A stretch of 26,285 bases of DNA from Candidatus Muiribacterium halophilum (GTDB taxonomy: Bacteria > Muiribacteriota > Muiribacteriia > Muiribacteriales > Muiribacteriaceae): NCBI GenBank assembly GCA_023228995.1, contig JALOAD010000046.1, forward strand, positions 1 through 26,285, written 5' to 3'. Made by a program: the position numbers and the translations under genes. Positions 7,589 through 14,817 of the stretch are shown here, piece after piece. The number at the start of each line of letters is the position of its first letter. Within the stretch, counting starts at the first letter, position 1. A model generated the notes under the pieces. The model was not told the DNA's origin. It saw nothing but the letters and a program-made list of their open reading frames with translations, and made no database searches.

Positions 7589-8332
7589 TCAAAGATCCCA
7601 ATATTCATCTCTTGCATCTTTATAATTAGGATTTATCCTAATTGCTTTTTCAAATTCTTCCATTGCTTTTGAAAGATTTCCACTCACTTTATAAAGTTTA
7701 CCTAATTTATAATGCACATCAGCGTATTCAGGGTTTTTATAAGCTACTTTTTCAAGATGTTTTATAGCATCTCCAAAAAGAGATTTTTTTGTATATAAAT
7801 AAGCAAGATCATAATGAACAAGAGTAAGATCTATAAAATCTTGTTTAAGTATTATATTATCATCAATTATTTTTTTCATTAAATTTATAGTTTCTTCAAG
7901 CATACCCATCTGCCTATAAAGTTCAGCTAAAGAATATAAAGCTTCAACATAAGAAGGATTTATCTGTAAAGCATTCAAATATGAATTCATTGCTTCATCC
8001 ATCTTTCCCATTGCCTGATAACAATCTGCAATTCTATAATGAACATCTGCATAATTGTTGTTTGATAAAACATAAGTAAATTCTTTAAGTGCTTTTTCAT
8101 ATTTTCCTGAAGCTTTATATGCCATTCCAAGATTAAGATGTACTTTTACTGATTCACTTAATGAAAGAGATTTTTTGTAACACTCAACTGCTTTTTCATA
8201 TTTAAAAGCATTCATAAGTGCATTACCATAATCCATCCAGAGGACAAAATCAATTTTATTTTCATCCAATTTTAGAAGTTCTTCTAATTCTAAAATAATT
8301 TCCTCAACAAGTCCAGGACTAGTATAATCCAT
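7589..8332 (-). CDS. Cytoplasmic TPR protein heading the secretion operon
   Basis: A 247-residue protein built almost entirely of tetratricopeptide repeats. At least five 34-residue units are recognisable from about residue 30 to the C-terminus, with typical signatures such as NLGMAYKASGKYEKALKEF and YKLGKLYKVSGNLSKAMEEF. No signal peptide or membrane segment is seen, so it is probably cytoplasmic, unlike the outer-membrane pilotin PilF/PilW, which also consists of TPRs but is a lipoprotein. ATG at 8332 has AAAGGAGAT five bases upstream. It is the first gene of the operon and its stop lies 12 bases before the gspE start, so a scaffolding or assembly role for the machine is a reasonable inference. 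The exact partner is unknown. Confidence 0.85.
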   Translation of the reverse strand: MDYTSPGLVEEIILELEELLKLDENKIDFVLWMDYGNALMNAFKYEKAVECYKKSLSLSESVKVHLNLGMAYKASGKYEKALKEFTYVLSNNNYADVHYRIADCYQAMGKMDEAMNSYLNALQINPSYVEALYSLAELYRQMGMLEETINLMKKIIDDNIILKQDFIDLTLVHYDLAYLYTKKSLFGDAIKHLEKVAYKNPEYADVHYKLGKLYKVSGNLSKAMEEFEKAIRINPNYKDARDEYWDL

Positions 8333-8520
8333 AAAATCTCCTTTATAAGAATTTTCTATTAAATATATCTTAGAAATTCACTAAATGATTTTTTTTCTAA
8401 TTTTCTTATCTCTGTTAATTTCTTTTCGGTTTTTTATTAATTTATATTCAATATTTTACCGAAATTATATAACAACTTAGATTTTTATTATAATTTATAT
8501 AATTATACGGAGGAAACATT
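8333..8520. promoter_or_regulatory. Divergent promoter region
   Basis: This 188-bp gap separates the divergently transcribed secretion operon (minus) and the lipoprotein gene (plus) and holds no gene. For the plus strand a perfect TATAAT at 8489-8494 lies 26 bases before the ATG; no good -35 is seen 16-18 bases upstream. For the minus strand TATATT (8367-8362) lies 29 bases before the TPR start, also without a recognisable -35. Both are plausible but weak, because chance hexamers are frequent in DNA this AT-rich. An inverted repeat between them is listed separately. Confidence 0.45.
8424..8464. repeat. 7-bp inverted repeat in the divergent promoter region
   Basis: TTTCGGT (8424-8430) is perfectly repeated in inverse as ACCGAAA (8458-8464), with 27 bases between the arms. 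It lies midway between the two divergent genes and contains the only GC-rich words in the gap. This is a candidate operator for a dimeric regulator, but the arms are short and it may be chance. Confidence 0.4.
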
Positions 8521-9999
8521 ATGAAACAAAATTTTTATATAATTGCTGTTTTAATCACTCTTTTTATTATTTTAGGATGTCAGACCGGGTCAAACTCTTT
8601 TCCTTCTAGTATATACATTCCATCTTCTTCTGTAAATATAACAGGTCAAATAACCGATAATACCGGAACTCCGATTTCGGGCGTTAAAATTGTAATAATT
8701 CCATCTGCAAAAACTGTATATTCGGATATTCTAGGTAAATATAGCATTCCTGTATCTATTGACTCACAAAAAATAACTTTTTTAAAAAAAGATTATCTTT
8801 CAGAGGAAAGTTTATTTTCTCAAGGAATAACTGTATATAATAAAATACTAATAAAAGGTGCAAGTTCTTTTACAGGAACATTATATGAAAAAGATACTAC
8901 TATTCCTATAACAAGTGCAAACATTGAAATATCTTCAAAAACAAATAGTTTAAATGTTTATACAACAACTTCTGATATAAATGGTTTATTTGTATTTAAT
9001 TCAATTCCTTCTGAAGAATACAATATTAAAATATCTTGTGATAATTTTAGTATTTTAACAGAAGATTTAACTTCAACTCAAATAAATTCTGGAAGTCATA
9101 CTTTTTATCTTTCTCCTTCTTCTGTTAATGAATATACTGTTACAGGAAATATTATGCAATCCGGTACAAACAACCCTGTTTCAGGTGCAACTGTTGAATT
9201 GTATACATTAAACGATCTTTTATTTCAAAATCAGAAAAAACTTACAGATTCATCTGGAAAATACCTTTTTCAAAATATTCCAACAGGTTTTTTTAAATTA
9301 ATTATTTCAAAAAATAATTTCACAACCTATCAAAAAATAATTTCAGTTGATGAAAATGAAATAGTTGAAGATATAAATATTTCAATTACTACTGGTTCAA
9401 CTCCATCAGGTACTGGAACAAAAGAAATAGTATTTGTAATAAAAGATGCTGATACAGGATTGAATATTCCAGGAGTAATAATTGAATTTAAAGATTCACA
9501 TTTCAACTCTATAACTAATAATAACGGAAGCTCTACTTTTATAGTTCCTATTGCACAATACAATATTGATTTTGTAAAAGATGGATATAAAACTCAATCA
9601 AGAACAATGAATATGGCAGATGTTATTGTTAATCCTGTCAATATAATTATGGTATATGATCTTGTTAATAATCTTGGAAACATAAAAGGAGAAGTTACTC
9701 GTTCAGATACTCTTCCTTTTGTTGGAGAAGTTGCGGTAAAAGCTACATTACATACACTTGACGAAATAGGACAAAATATTTCAATAATAACAGTCGCTGA
9801 TCAAATTACTGGTAAATATATTTTTAGAAATCTTCAAATACTTTATAATCCTGATGGAAAAGAATATAAATATATATTAGAAGCTGGTTATGATTTTAAT
9901 GGTTCAGGAACAATTGATACTGAGGAAATTTCATATCAAATAGTAGATCTTGAAGCTGGAAAAACTTCTATTGCTGATATAATGCTAATTGCACCGTAG
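8521..9999 (+). CDS. Lipoprotein with tandem carboxypeptidase-regulatory-like domains
   Basis: The only plus-strand gene. A signal peptide ends in the lipobox ILGC with the acylated cysteine at residue 20, so the protein is a predicted lipoprotein; a serine-rich linker follows. About five repeated beta-sandwich units of the carboxypeptidase-regulatory-like type come next, at roughly 38-98, 116-190, 203-275, 300-362 and 385-492. Each begins with a G-x-V/I strand, then 'P(I/V)(S/P)GA/V.V.I' and 'D..G.Y.F.(N/I)IP.G.Y...' elements. Such units are common in surface adhesive or structural proteins; no enzyme domain is seen. The ATG has GGAGGA seven bases upstream. The gene is monocistronic and faces the radical SAM gene. 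Function is unknown; a surface structural or binding role is inferred only from the fold. Confidence 0.85.
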   Translation: MKQNFYIIAVLITLFIILGCQTGSNSFPSSIYIPSSSVNITGQITDNTGTPISGVKIVIIPSAKTVYSDILGKYSIPVSIDSQKITFLKKDYLSEESLFSQGITVYNKILIKGASSFTGTLYEKDTTIPITSANIEISSKTNSLNVYTTTSDINGLFVFNSIPSEEYNIKISCDNFSILTEDLTSTQINSGSHTFYLSPSSVNEYTVTGNIMQSGTNNPVSGATVELYTLNDLLFQNQKKLTDSSGKYLFQNIPTGFFKLIISKNNFTTYQKIISVDENEIVEDINISITTGSTPSGTGTKEIVFVIKDADTGLNIPGVIIEFKDSHFNSITNNNGSSTFIVPIAQYNIDFVKDGYKTQSRTMNMADVIVNPVNIIMVYDLVNNLGNIKGEVTRSDTLPFVGEVAVKATLHTLDEIGQNISIITVADQITGKYIFRNLQILYNPDGKEYKYILEAGYDFNGSGTIDTEEISYQIVDLEAGKTSIADIMLIAP

Positions 10000-10013
10000 G
10001 AATAGAAAGAACA

Positions 10014-10041
10014 ATGTTGAATGTTGAATTTGGAATTTGGG
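10014..10041. repeat. Degenerate 7-bp tandem repeat, four units
   Basis: Read directly as ATGTTGA, ATGTTGA, ATTTGGA, ATTTGGG, an exact 7-bp period with one to three changes between neighbouring types. It begins 15 bases after the lipoprotein stop and abuts the hairpin-rich element. The same period as the GGGGGTT array at the window's left end may mean a shared origin, by slippage or a common repeat class. Confidence 0.65.
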
Positions 10042-10046
10042 CGTTC

Positions 10047-10163
10047 ACTATGCTCACGATATAGTTTTACAAGTAAAACTAGGTTTAAAACTTGAGCAAA
10101 GCTCAAAAACGCTGACTTGTCAGCTATCTATGCTGCAAGCATATGTCTTGGCGAAGTCATATG
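10047..10163. repeat. Array of about six adjacent short hairpins
   Basis: Six inverted repeats follow one another in the convergent gap. Arms are: ACTAT/ATAGT (10047-10051, 10061-10065); a 9-bp pair TAGTTTTAC/GTAAAACTA (10062-10070, 10073-10081); TTGAGC/GCTCAA (10092-10097, 10101-10106); GCTGAC/GTCAGC (10111-10116, 10119-10124); TATGCT/AGCATA (10129-10134, 10138-10143); and a 10-bp pair with one T-T mismatch around a GGCG loop (10140-10149, 10154-10163). Loops are very short apart from the first. The segment is visibly more GC-rich than the genes beside it. No T-run follows any stem, so none is a classical terminator. It resembles a palindromic repeat element of REP/BIME type, although I do not recognise a family. 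Confidence 0.7.
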
Positions 10164-10194
10164 AAAAGCCAATATCGGTTTAAAAGATCAAAGG

Positions 10195-12216
10195 TTACAA
10201 TAATTTTATTTTCAAAAAATCAAAATACATTTTATTTTTCTTTAAAAATTCAAGAATATAATCTCTATTATTTAGATTTAATCTTTTTAATAAAATATTT
10301 TTAATAATCTTTTTATCAAAATCAAGTGTAGTCAAAATATCATATATAAATTCAACTTCCACAAAAATAAATTCTTCAATAATATATATAATAAAATCTT
10401 TATAGATATGTTCAGAATCTTTTGACTCAAATTCAATTAACTCAATTATCTTTTTATCATCTAAATATTCAATATTATTTTTTATAAAATCTGTAAAATA
10501 TAAAATATCACCTTTAATATTAAGTTCTCTTTTTAAATAAAAAACTTTATGTACAAAATCTTCTTTTAAATTCAAATTATCTCTTTTTATAAAAAACAAT
10601 ATATCATTGTAATATTTTTTAAAAACATCTGTTTTTCCAATTGAAGAGTGTATAAAATAAAGATCTATCATTCTTTCTACAATATCTTCATCTGTTTTAT
10701 AATTAGCAATTTTAAAAATTCTAAAAAAAAACTCAATATTTTTAAAACTACCATCTTTATGTAACATATCAATCATCTTCACAATATAATATTTATCTTT
10801 TTTGATTTTAAGAGCTTTTTTATAATATTTAAATGCTGTACTAAAATCTTTTAAGTTTTCATAAAAAAAAGCTATTTCATCATAAAATCTATAATCTTTT
10901 TTTTGTTTTGAAAGTCTTAGAGCAATATTCAAAGCTTCTTTATATTTGCCTGTTTTTGAGTAAAAAGTTAAAAAAGCTTCATATATTTTGTCATTATCTT
11001 TATCAAGCATTAAAGCCCGATTTAATATATTATAGACTTTATCAAATTCTTTGTTTTTCATCATTTTATTAGCAATATTTATAAGATCATCAGTTTCATT
11101 ACAAAATTCTATATCAGAACTATATAAAACCGGATAACCTCTTTCAATTGCCCATTCACTTAAAAGCATTTTAAATTCTTCATTCATCTCAAGATACATA
11201 ATACAGTTTTTACATACATCAGGCATATCATTGTATTCAAGAAAATAACTTTTTCTACGCAATTCTTCCATTTCAGGACCAAACCATATTCTTGTAAAAT
11301 CATCATTTTGAAAATCAATATCAGCATCTTTTAAAAGATCTATATAAAAATCCGAACAACATGCTGTAACTTTTCCATCCCAACCTATAACAGGGGTTGT
11401 CCAAAGATGATAACAAGGTTTATCTGGTCTTGAAATTTTATTAGCATGAATTCTCTTTATATGAATATCATTTATCTTATCATGCTCTTCGGGTAAATAT
11501 TTTTTTAATACATTCATCCATAAAGCTCGACTTTTTTCAGTTTCAGGCTGAAGAGGTCTAAAAAATATAGTATCTTTATCAATACTTTTAAGATAATACA
11601 TGTATTCAGCCATTAAAGAATATTTAGACAATTCATTTTTCCATTTTTGTACAAATCCATCTATATCATGAAAATTTTCTTTCATAACAACTATTTGAAA
11701 TATAATTACAGGATCTTTATATTTTTTTTCATTTCTAATTTTAAGTATTGTTCTAATAGAATGCTCAATATCAGGAAAAAATTTACTTCTTCTTATACTA
11801 GTATAAGTTTCATCAGAATTTGCATCTATTGAAAAATTCAATGTAGTTCTTATTTCTTTAGACATATTCAGAATTTGTAAAAGTTTTTCTTCTTTACCTT
11901 TTAAAACAGTTCCATTTGTATTTATATATAGTTTTTCAAAAAGCAAGTTTTCATTGTTTTTTTTAAATAAATACTCCAAAATATCCATAAAATCAGGAGC
12001 AAGAAAAGGTTCACCTTTCCAAAAAGTATGAATTACTTTAAATTTTATGTTATTTTCATATATATTATCTATAATCTTCTTTGCATGAGAAAAACTCATA
12101 AACCCAGTTTTTCCTGGAATATACCAATCTTGAGATTGATGACACATAATGCAATTATTATTACAAATATTTGTAATTCCGAATTGAAGAAGATCAATAT
12201 CAAATTTCTTAGGCAC
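10195..12216 (-). CDS. Radical SAM/SPASM protein with C-terminal TPR-like region
   Basis: A predicted radical SAM enzyme binding a [4Fe-4S] cluster through C18, C22 and C25 (CNNNCIMC), near the extreme N-terminus. An 'FWKGEPF' element replaces the usual GGEP stretch. A SPASM-type auxiliary cluster region follows with C268, C286, C287, C335 and C338 ('GKVTACCSD' and 'CKNC'). From about residue 380 the protein is helical and lysine-rich, with several TPR-like units (for example 'KYKEALNIALRL' and 'DFSTAFKYYKKALKI'). The substrate is unknown. The GTG start at 12216 is chosen because AGGTGG lies four bases upstream and it overlaps the epimerase stop by only eight bases. Alternatives are ATG at 12246 and TTG at 12285, the latter overlapping by 77 bases. 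Coupling to the epimerase hints at sugar or surface-polymer chemistry, but SPASM proteins more often modify peptides. Confidence 0.85.
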   Translation of the reverse strand: MPKKFDIDLLQFGITNICNNNCIMCHQSQDWYIPGKTGFMSFSHAKKIIDNIYENNIKFKVIHTFWKGEPFLAPDFMDILEYLFKKNNENLLFEKLYINTNGTVLKGKEEKLLQILNMSKEIRTTLNFSIDANSDETYTSIRRSKFFPDIEHSIRTILKIRNEKKYKDPVIIFQIVVMKENFHDIDGFVQKWKNELSKYSLMAEYMYYLKSIDKDTIFFRPLQPETEKSRALWMNVLKKYLPEEHDKINDIHIKRIHANKISRPDKPCYHLWTTPVIGWDGKVTACCSDFYIDLLKDADIDFQNDDFTRIWFGPEMEELRRKSYFLEYNDMPDVCKNCIMYLEMNEEFKMLLSEWAIERGYPVLYSSDIEFCNETDDLINIANKMMKNKEFDKVYNILNRALMLDKDNDKIYEAFLTFYSKTGKYKEALNIALRLSKQKKDYRFYDEIAFFYENLKDFSTAFKYYKKALKIKKDKYYIVKMIDMLHKDGSFKNIEFFFRIFKIANYKTDEDIVERMIDLYFIHSSIGKTDVFKKYYNDILFFIKRDNLNLKEDFVHKVFYLKRELNIKGDILYFTDFIKNNIEYLDDKKIIELIEFESKDSEHIYKDFIIYIIEEFIFVEVEFIYDILTTLDFDKKIIKNILLKRLNLNNRDYILEFLKKNKMYFDFLKIKLL

Positions 12217-13132
12217 AAAACCACCTATAAGTTTTTTCAATACCATAAGCAAATTTATATTCAGCTTTAAATCCAATTTTTTCAAAAGAAAGATTTACAT
12301 CTGCTTGAGAAAACTTAATATCTCCAGCTCTTTCAGGTAAATATTTAACATTAAGATTTTCACCTTTTATTTTTGATATTTCTTCAATCAAACTGTTAAG
12401 ACTAACACTTTTTCCTGTAGCAATATTTATTGTACCTATATTTTCGTTTTTTTCATAAGCTTTAATATTTGCATTGACAATATCTCCAACAAAAGTAAAA
12501 TCTCTTGTTTGCTCACCATCACCAAAAACTTTTAATTCACTATTATTTACAGCAGAAAAAATAAATTTAGGAATTACAGCTGCATATTCAGAATCTGGAC
12601 TTTGTCCAGGACCAAAAACATTAAAATATCTCAGACAAATTCCATTTATATCATATAAAGTAGAATACGCTTTTACATAATATTCCCCAGTAAGTTTAGA
12701 TACTCCATAAGGAGATATTGGATATGGAAGATCTTGTTCTGAGTTTTTACCTTGTCTTTCACCGTAAGCAGCTGATGATGCTGAATATACAAAAGTTTTA
12801 ACATTATTTTTTTTGCAGAATTCAAGAAGATTTATTGTTCCTTCAACATTAACTCTATTTACTTCAATAGGATTTTCAAGAGAAAAATTAACAGATGGTA
12901 TTGCTGCTAAATGAAATATACCTGATATTTGACCAAGTTCATTTAAAAAACTCAAATCATCACATATATCTTTTTCAAAAAAATATATATTATCTTTTAC
13001 ACTTTCAAGATTAGAATATTTACCTGAATATAAATTATCTATTACAATTACTTTGAAATTTTTTTCAACTAGTTTTTTTACAAGATTTGAACCAATAAAA
13101 CCTGCTCCACCAGTTACAACAACTTTATTCAT
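12209..13132 (-). CDS. NAD-dependent sugar-nucleotide epimerase/dehydratase (GalE/WbpP-like)
   Basis: Extended short-chain dehydrogenase of 307 residues, likely acting on a UDP-sugar in the cytoplasm. The NAD-binding motif GGAGFIG is at 8-14, an acidic residue (D32) ends the second strand, the 'HLAAI' stretch is at 74-78, and the catalytic set is S119/S120, Y142 and K146 (YGVSK). 'RYFNVFGPGQ' and 'YAAVIPKF' are shared with UDP-glucose/UDP-GlcNAc 4-epimerases of the GalE/WbpP branch and with some dTDP-glucose dehydratases. Exact substrate specificity cannot be read, so no gene symbol is given. ATG at 13132 overlaps the uvrC stop by four bases (ATGA), an unexpected partnership with a repair gene. 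Its product probably feeds lipopolysaccharide, capsule or glycan synthesis. Confidence 0.88.
   Translation of the reverse strand: MNKVVVTGGAGFIGSNLVKKLVEKNFKVIVIDNLYSGKYSNLESVKDNIYFFEKDICDDLSFLNELGQISGIFHLAAIPSVNFSLENPIEVNRVNVEGTINLLEFCKKNNVKTFVYSASSAAYGERQGKNSEQDLPYPISPYGVSKLTGEYYVKAYSTLYDINGICLRYFNVFGPGQSPDSEYAAVIPKFIFSAVNNSELKVFGDGEQTRDFTFVGDIVNANIKAYEKNENIGTINIATGKSVSLNSLIEEISKIKGENLNVKYLPERAGDIKFSQADVNLSFEKIGFKAEYKFAYGIEKTYRWFCA
12221..12226 (-). promoter_or_regulatory. Ribosome binding site favouring the GTG start at 12216
   Basis: The minus strand reads AGGTGG, one mismatch from the consensus, four bases before GTG. The longer ATG (12246) and TTG (12285) alternatives lack a purine-rich site. 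A similar GAGGTGG is used by gspE in this window. Confidence 0.5.
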
Positions 13133-14817
13133 TTATTTTCCTCGCTTCTAAAATGATTATATAATATTTTTGCTTGTTTTTTTCCAATAACTTTAGCTAA
13201 TGAATCAATATCAGCTTTTTTTATTTTATCATAGGAAAAGAAATTTTTCATAAGCTTATCAACTGTTTTTTGACCAATACCTTTAATATTATCAAATTCA
13301 CTGCTAAAAAATGCTTTTGAATGAATTTTTCTATAACTTGTAATTGCAAATCTATGTGCTTCGTCTCTAATTCTCTGAATAAGATTAAGAACTTTATTAT
13401 TCTTTGGAAGTTTTAATTCACGAAAATCCGGGAAATATATTATTTCTTCTTTTTTGGCAATAGAAATAAGATCTATACTATGTGGTATAATATCTTTCAC
13501 AGTTGAAATCTGACCTTTACCACCATCAATTATAATAAGGTCTGGCATTATCCATTCTTTATGCTCAAGTCTTCTTTTCAATACTTCAAGAAGCATATGA
13601 AAATCATCTGCTCCAATAATTGTCTTAATTTTAAACTTTCTATACTTTTTATTTATATTTCTTCCATTTTCAAAAACCACCATAGAACCCACAGCAAATT
13701 CACCCGATATATTAGAAATATCATAACATTCTATTCTCATAGGAGTGTTTTTTAATAAAAGAGATTTTTTTAAATCAGAAATAATATCACTTGTATTTCC
13801 AAGTAAAATATCTGAATTTTTACTTGCGTTTTCAACAAGTCTTGCATTTTCTCCAATTTTAGGAACTGTAAAATCAGCATTTATATAAGAAATTGCATTT
13901 TTAATAATATTAAAGATTTTTTCATCTATATATGCCTGAATAGTTTGTGTATTTCTTTCATAAAATTGAATTAAAACTCTCTGAACATCCTCTTCTATAT
14001 CAAGATAATCACAAATTATATTTTCATAATCAAGAAGTTTTCCACTATTATATCTTTGAATAGAAATTACAAAAGAATTAGAATTCATAGAAATGGCAAG
14101 CACATCAAAAGTATTTTCTCTTGAGATTTGAGCATATTGATTGTTTTTTATATCTTTAAGAAATCCAATTACATCTCTTATCAAAGCTGCCTTTTCAAAG
14201 TTAAGATTATGTGAAGCAAATTCCATTTCTTTATTTAAATCTTTTATAAATAAAAATGTATTACCTTTTAAAATTTCAATAATGTTATTAATTTGTAAAT
14301 TATAATGCTGTTCTGAAATTTCATTTTGACAAGGAGCAGCACAATATCCAATATATTTTCTTAAACAAGCTGAATCTTTCATTCTTCTACATGTTCTTAT
14401 CTTAAAAAAAGTCGCAAGAATATCTATAAGAGCATTTATTTTTCCACCTTCTACATAAGGTCCAAACTTGTTTTTATATTTTGAAGGAATTTTTCTCATT
14501 TTAACAATTCTTGGAAATTTTTCATCTGTAATTATAATATAAGGATAAGTCTTATCATCTTTTAATAAAATATTAAAAAAAGGAAGATATTTTTTTATAA
14601 GGTTGTTTTCAAGTATAAGAGCTTCTTTTTCACTAGAACATATTATAAAATCAATTTTATTATATTTTGAAATTAATAGCTTTGTTTTAAGATTATCTGT
14701 TTTTCTAAAGTAACTTTTAACTCTTTTTTTTAAAGATTTTGCTTTTCCAATATATAAAATATTATCGTTTTTATCTTTAAATAAATATACACCGGGTTTA
14801 TCTGGAATTGCGTGCAA
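13129..14817 (-). CDS. uvrC: UvrABC excinuclease subunit C
   Basis: Makes both incisions in nucleotide excision repair after UvrB marks the lesion. All parts are present. The GIY-YIG nuclease has GVY (9-11), YIG (22-24), R32 and catalytic E70. A cysteine cluster C143, C151, C159, C163 fits the [4Fe-4S] site reported for UvrC proteins. A UVR helix pair that binds UvrB lies at about 191-225. The RNase H-like 5' nuclease has D366, D431 and H488, and a C-terminal helix-hairpin-helix pair covers about 509-555. At 562 residues it is a little shorter than many UvrC proteins. The start is TTG, firmly supported by GGAGG six bases upstream. It overlaps the uvrB end by 20 bases, so the two repair partners are translated together. 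Confidence 0.97.
   Translation of the reverse strand: MHAIPDKPGVYLFKDKNDNILYIGKAKSLKKRVKSYFRKTDNLKTKLLISKYNKIDFIICSSEKEALILENNLIKKYLPFFNILLKDDKTYPYIIITDEKFPRIVKMRKIPSKYKNKFGPYVEGGKINALIDILATFFKIRTCRRMKDSACLRKYIGYCAAPCQNEISEQHYNLQINNIIEILKGNTFLFIKDLNKEMEFASHNLNFEKAALIRDVIGFLKDIKNNQYAQISRENTFDVLAISMNSNSFVISIQRYNSGKLLDYENIICDYLDIEEDVQRVLIQFYERNTQTIQAYIDEKIFNIIKNAISYINADFTVPKIGENARLVENASKNSDILLGNTSDIISDLKKSLLLKNTPMRIECYDISNISGEFAVGSMVVFENGRNINKKYRKFKIKTIIGADDFHMLLEVLKRRLEHKEWIMPDLIIIDGGKGQISTVKDIIPHSIDLISIAKKEEIIYFPDFRELKLPKNNKVLNLIQRIRDEAHRFAITSYRKIHSKAFFSSEFDNIKGIGQKTVDKLMKNFFSYDKIKKADIDSLAKVIGKKQAKILYNHFRSEENK

Noticed and set aside
10047-10163. Bidirectional rho-independent terminator, or tRNA/riboswitch
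   Set aside because: No T-run follows any stem on either strand, and the hairpins are independent rather than forming a cloverleaf or a known riboswitch pattern.
10047-10163. Insertion-sequence remnant
   Set aside because: No transposase fragment, long terminal inverted repeats or target duplication is visible around the element.
12217-12285. A longer radical SAM protein starting at TTG 12285
   Set aside because: It would overlap the epimerase coding region by 77 bases; the extra N-terminal residues match no part of the radical SAM fold, and no ribosome site precedes that TTG.
13129-14817. UvrC truncated because of its short length
   Set aside because: All domains from GIY-YIG to helix-hairpin-helix and all catalytic residues are present; the shorter length comes from compact linkers.
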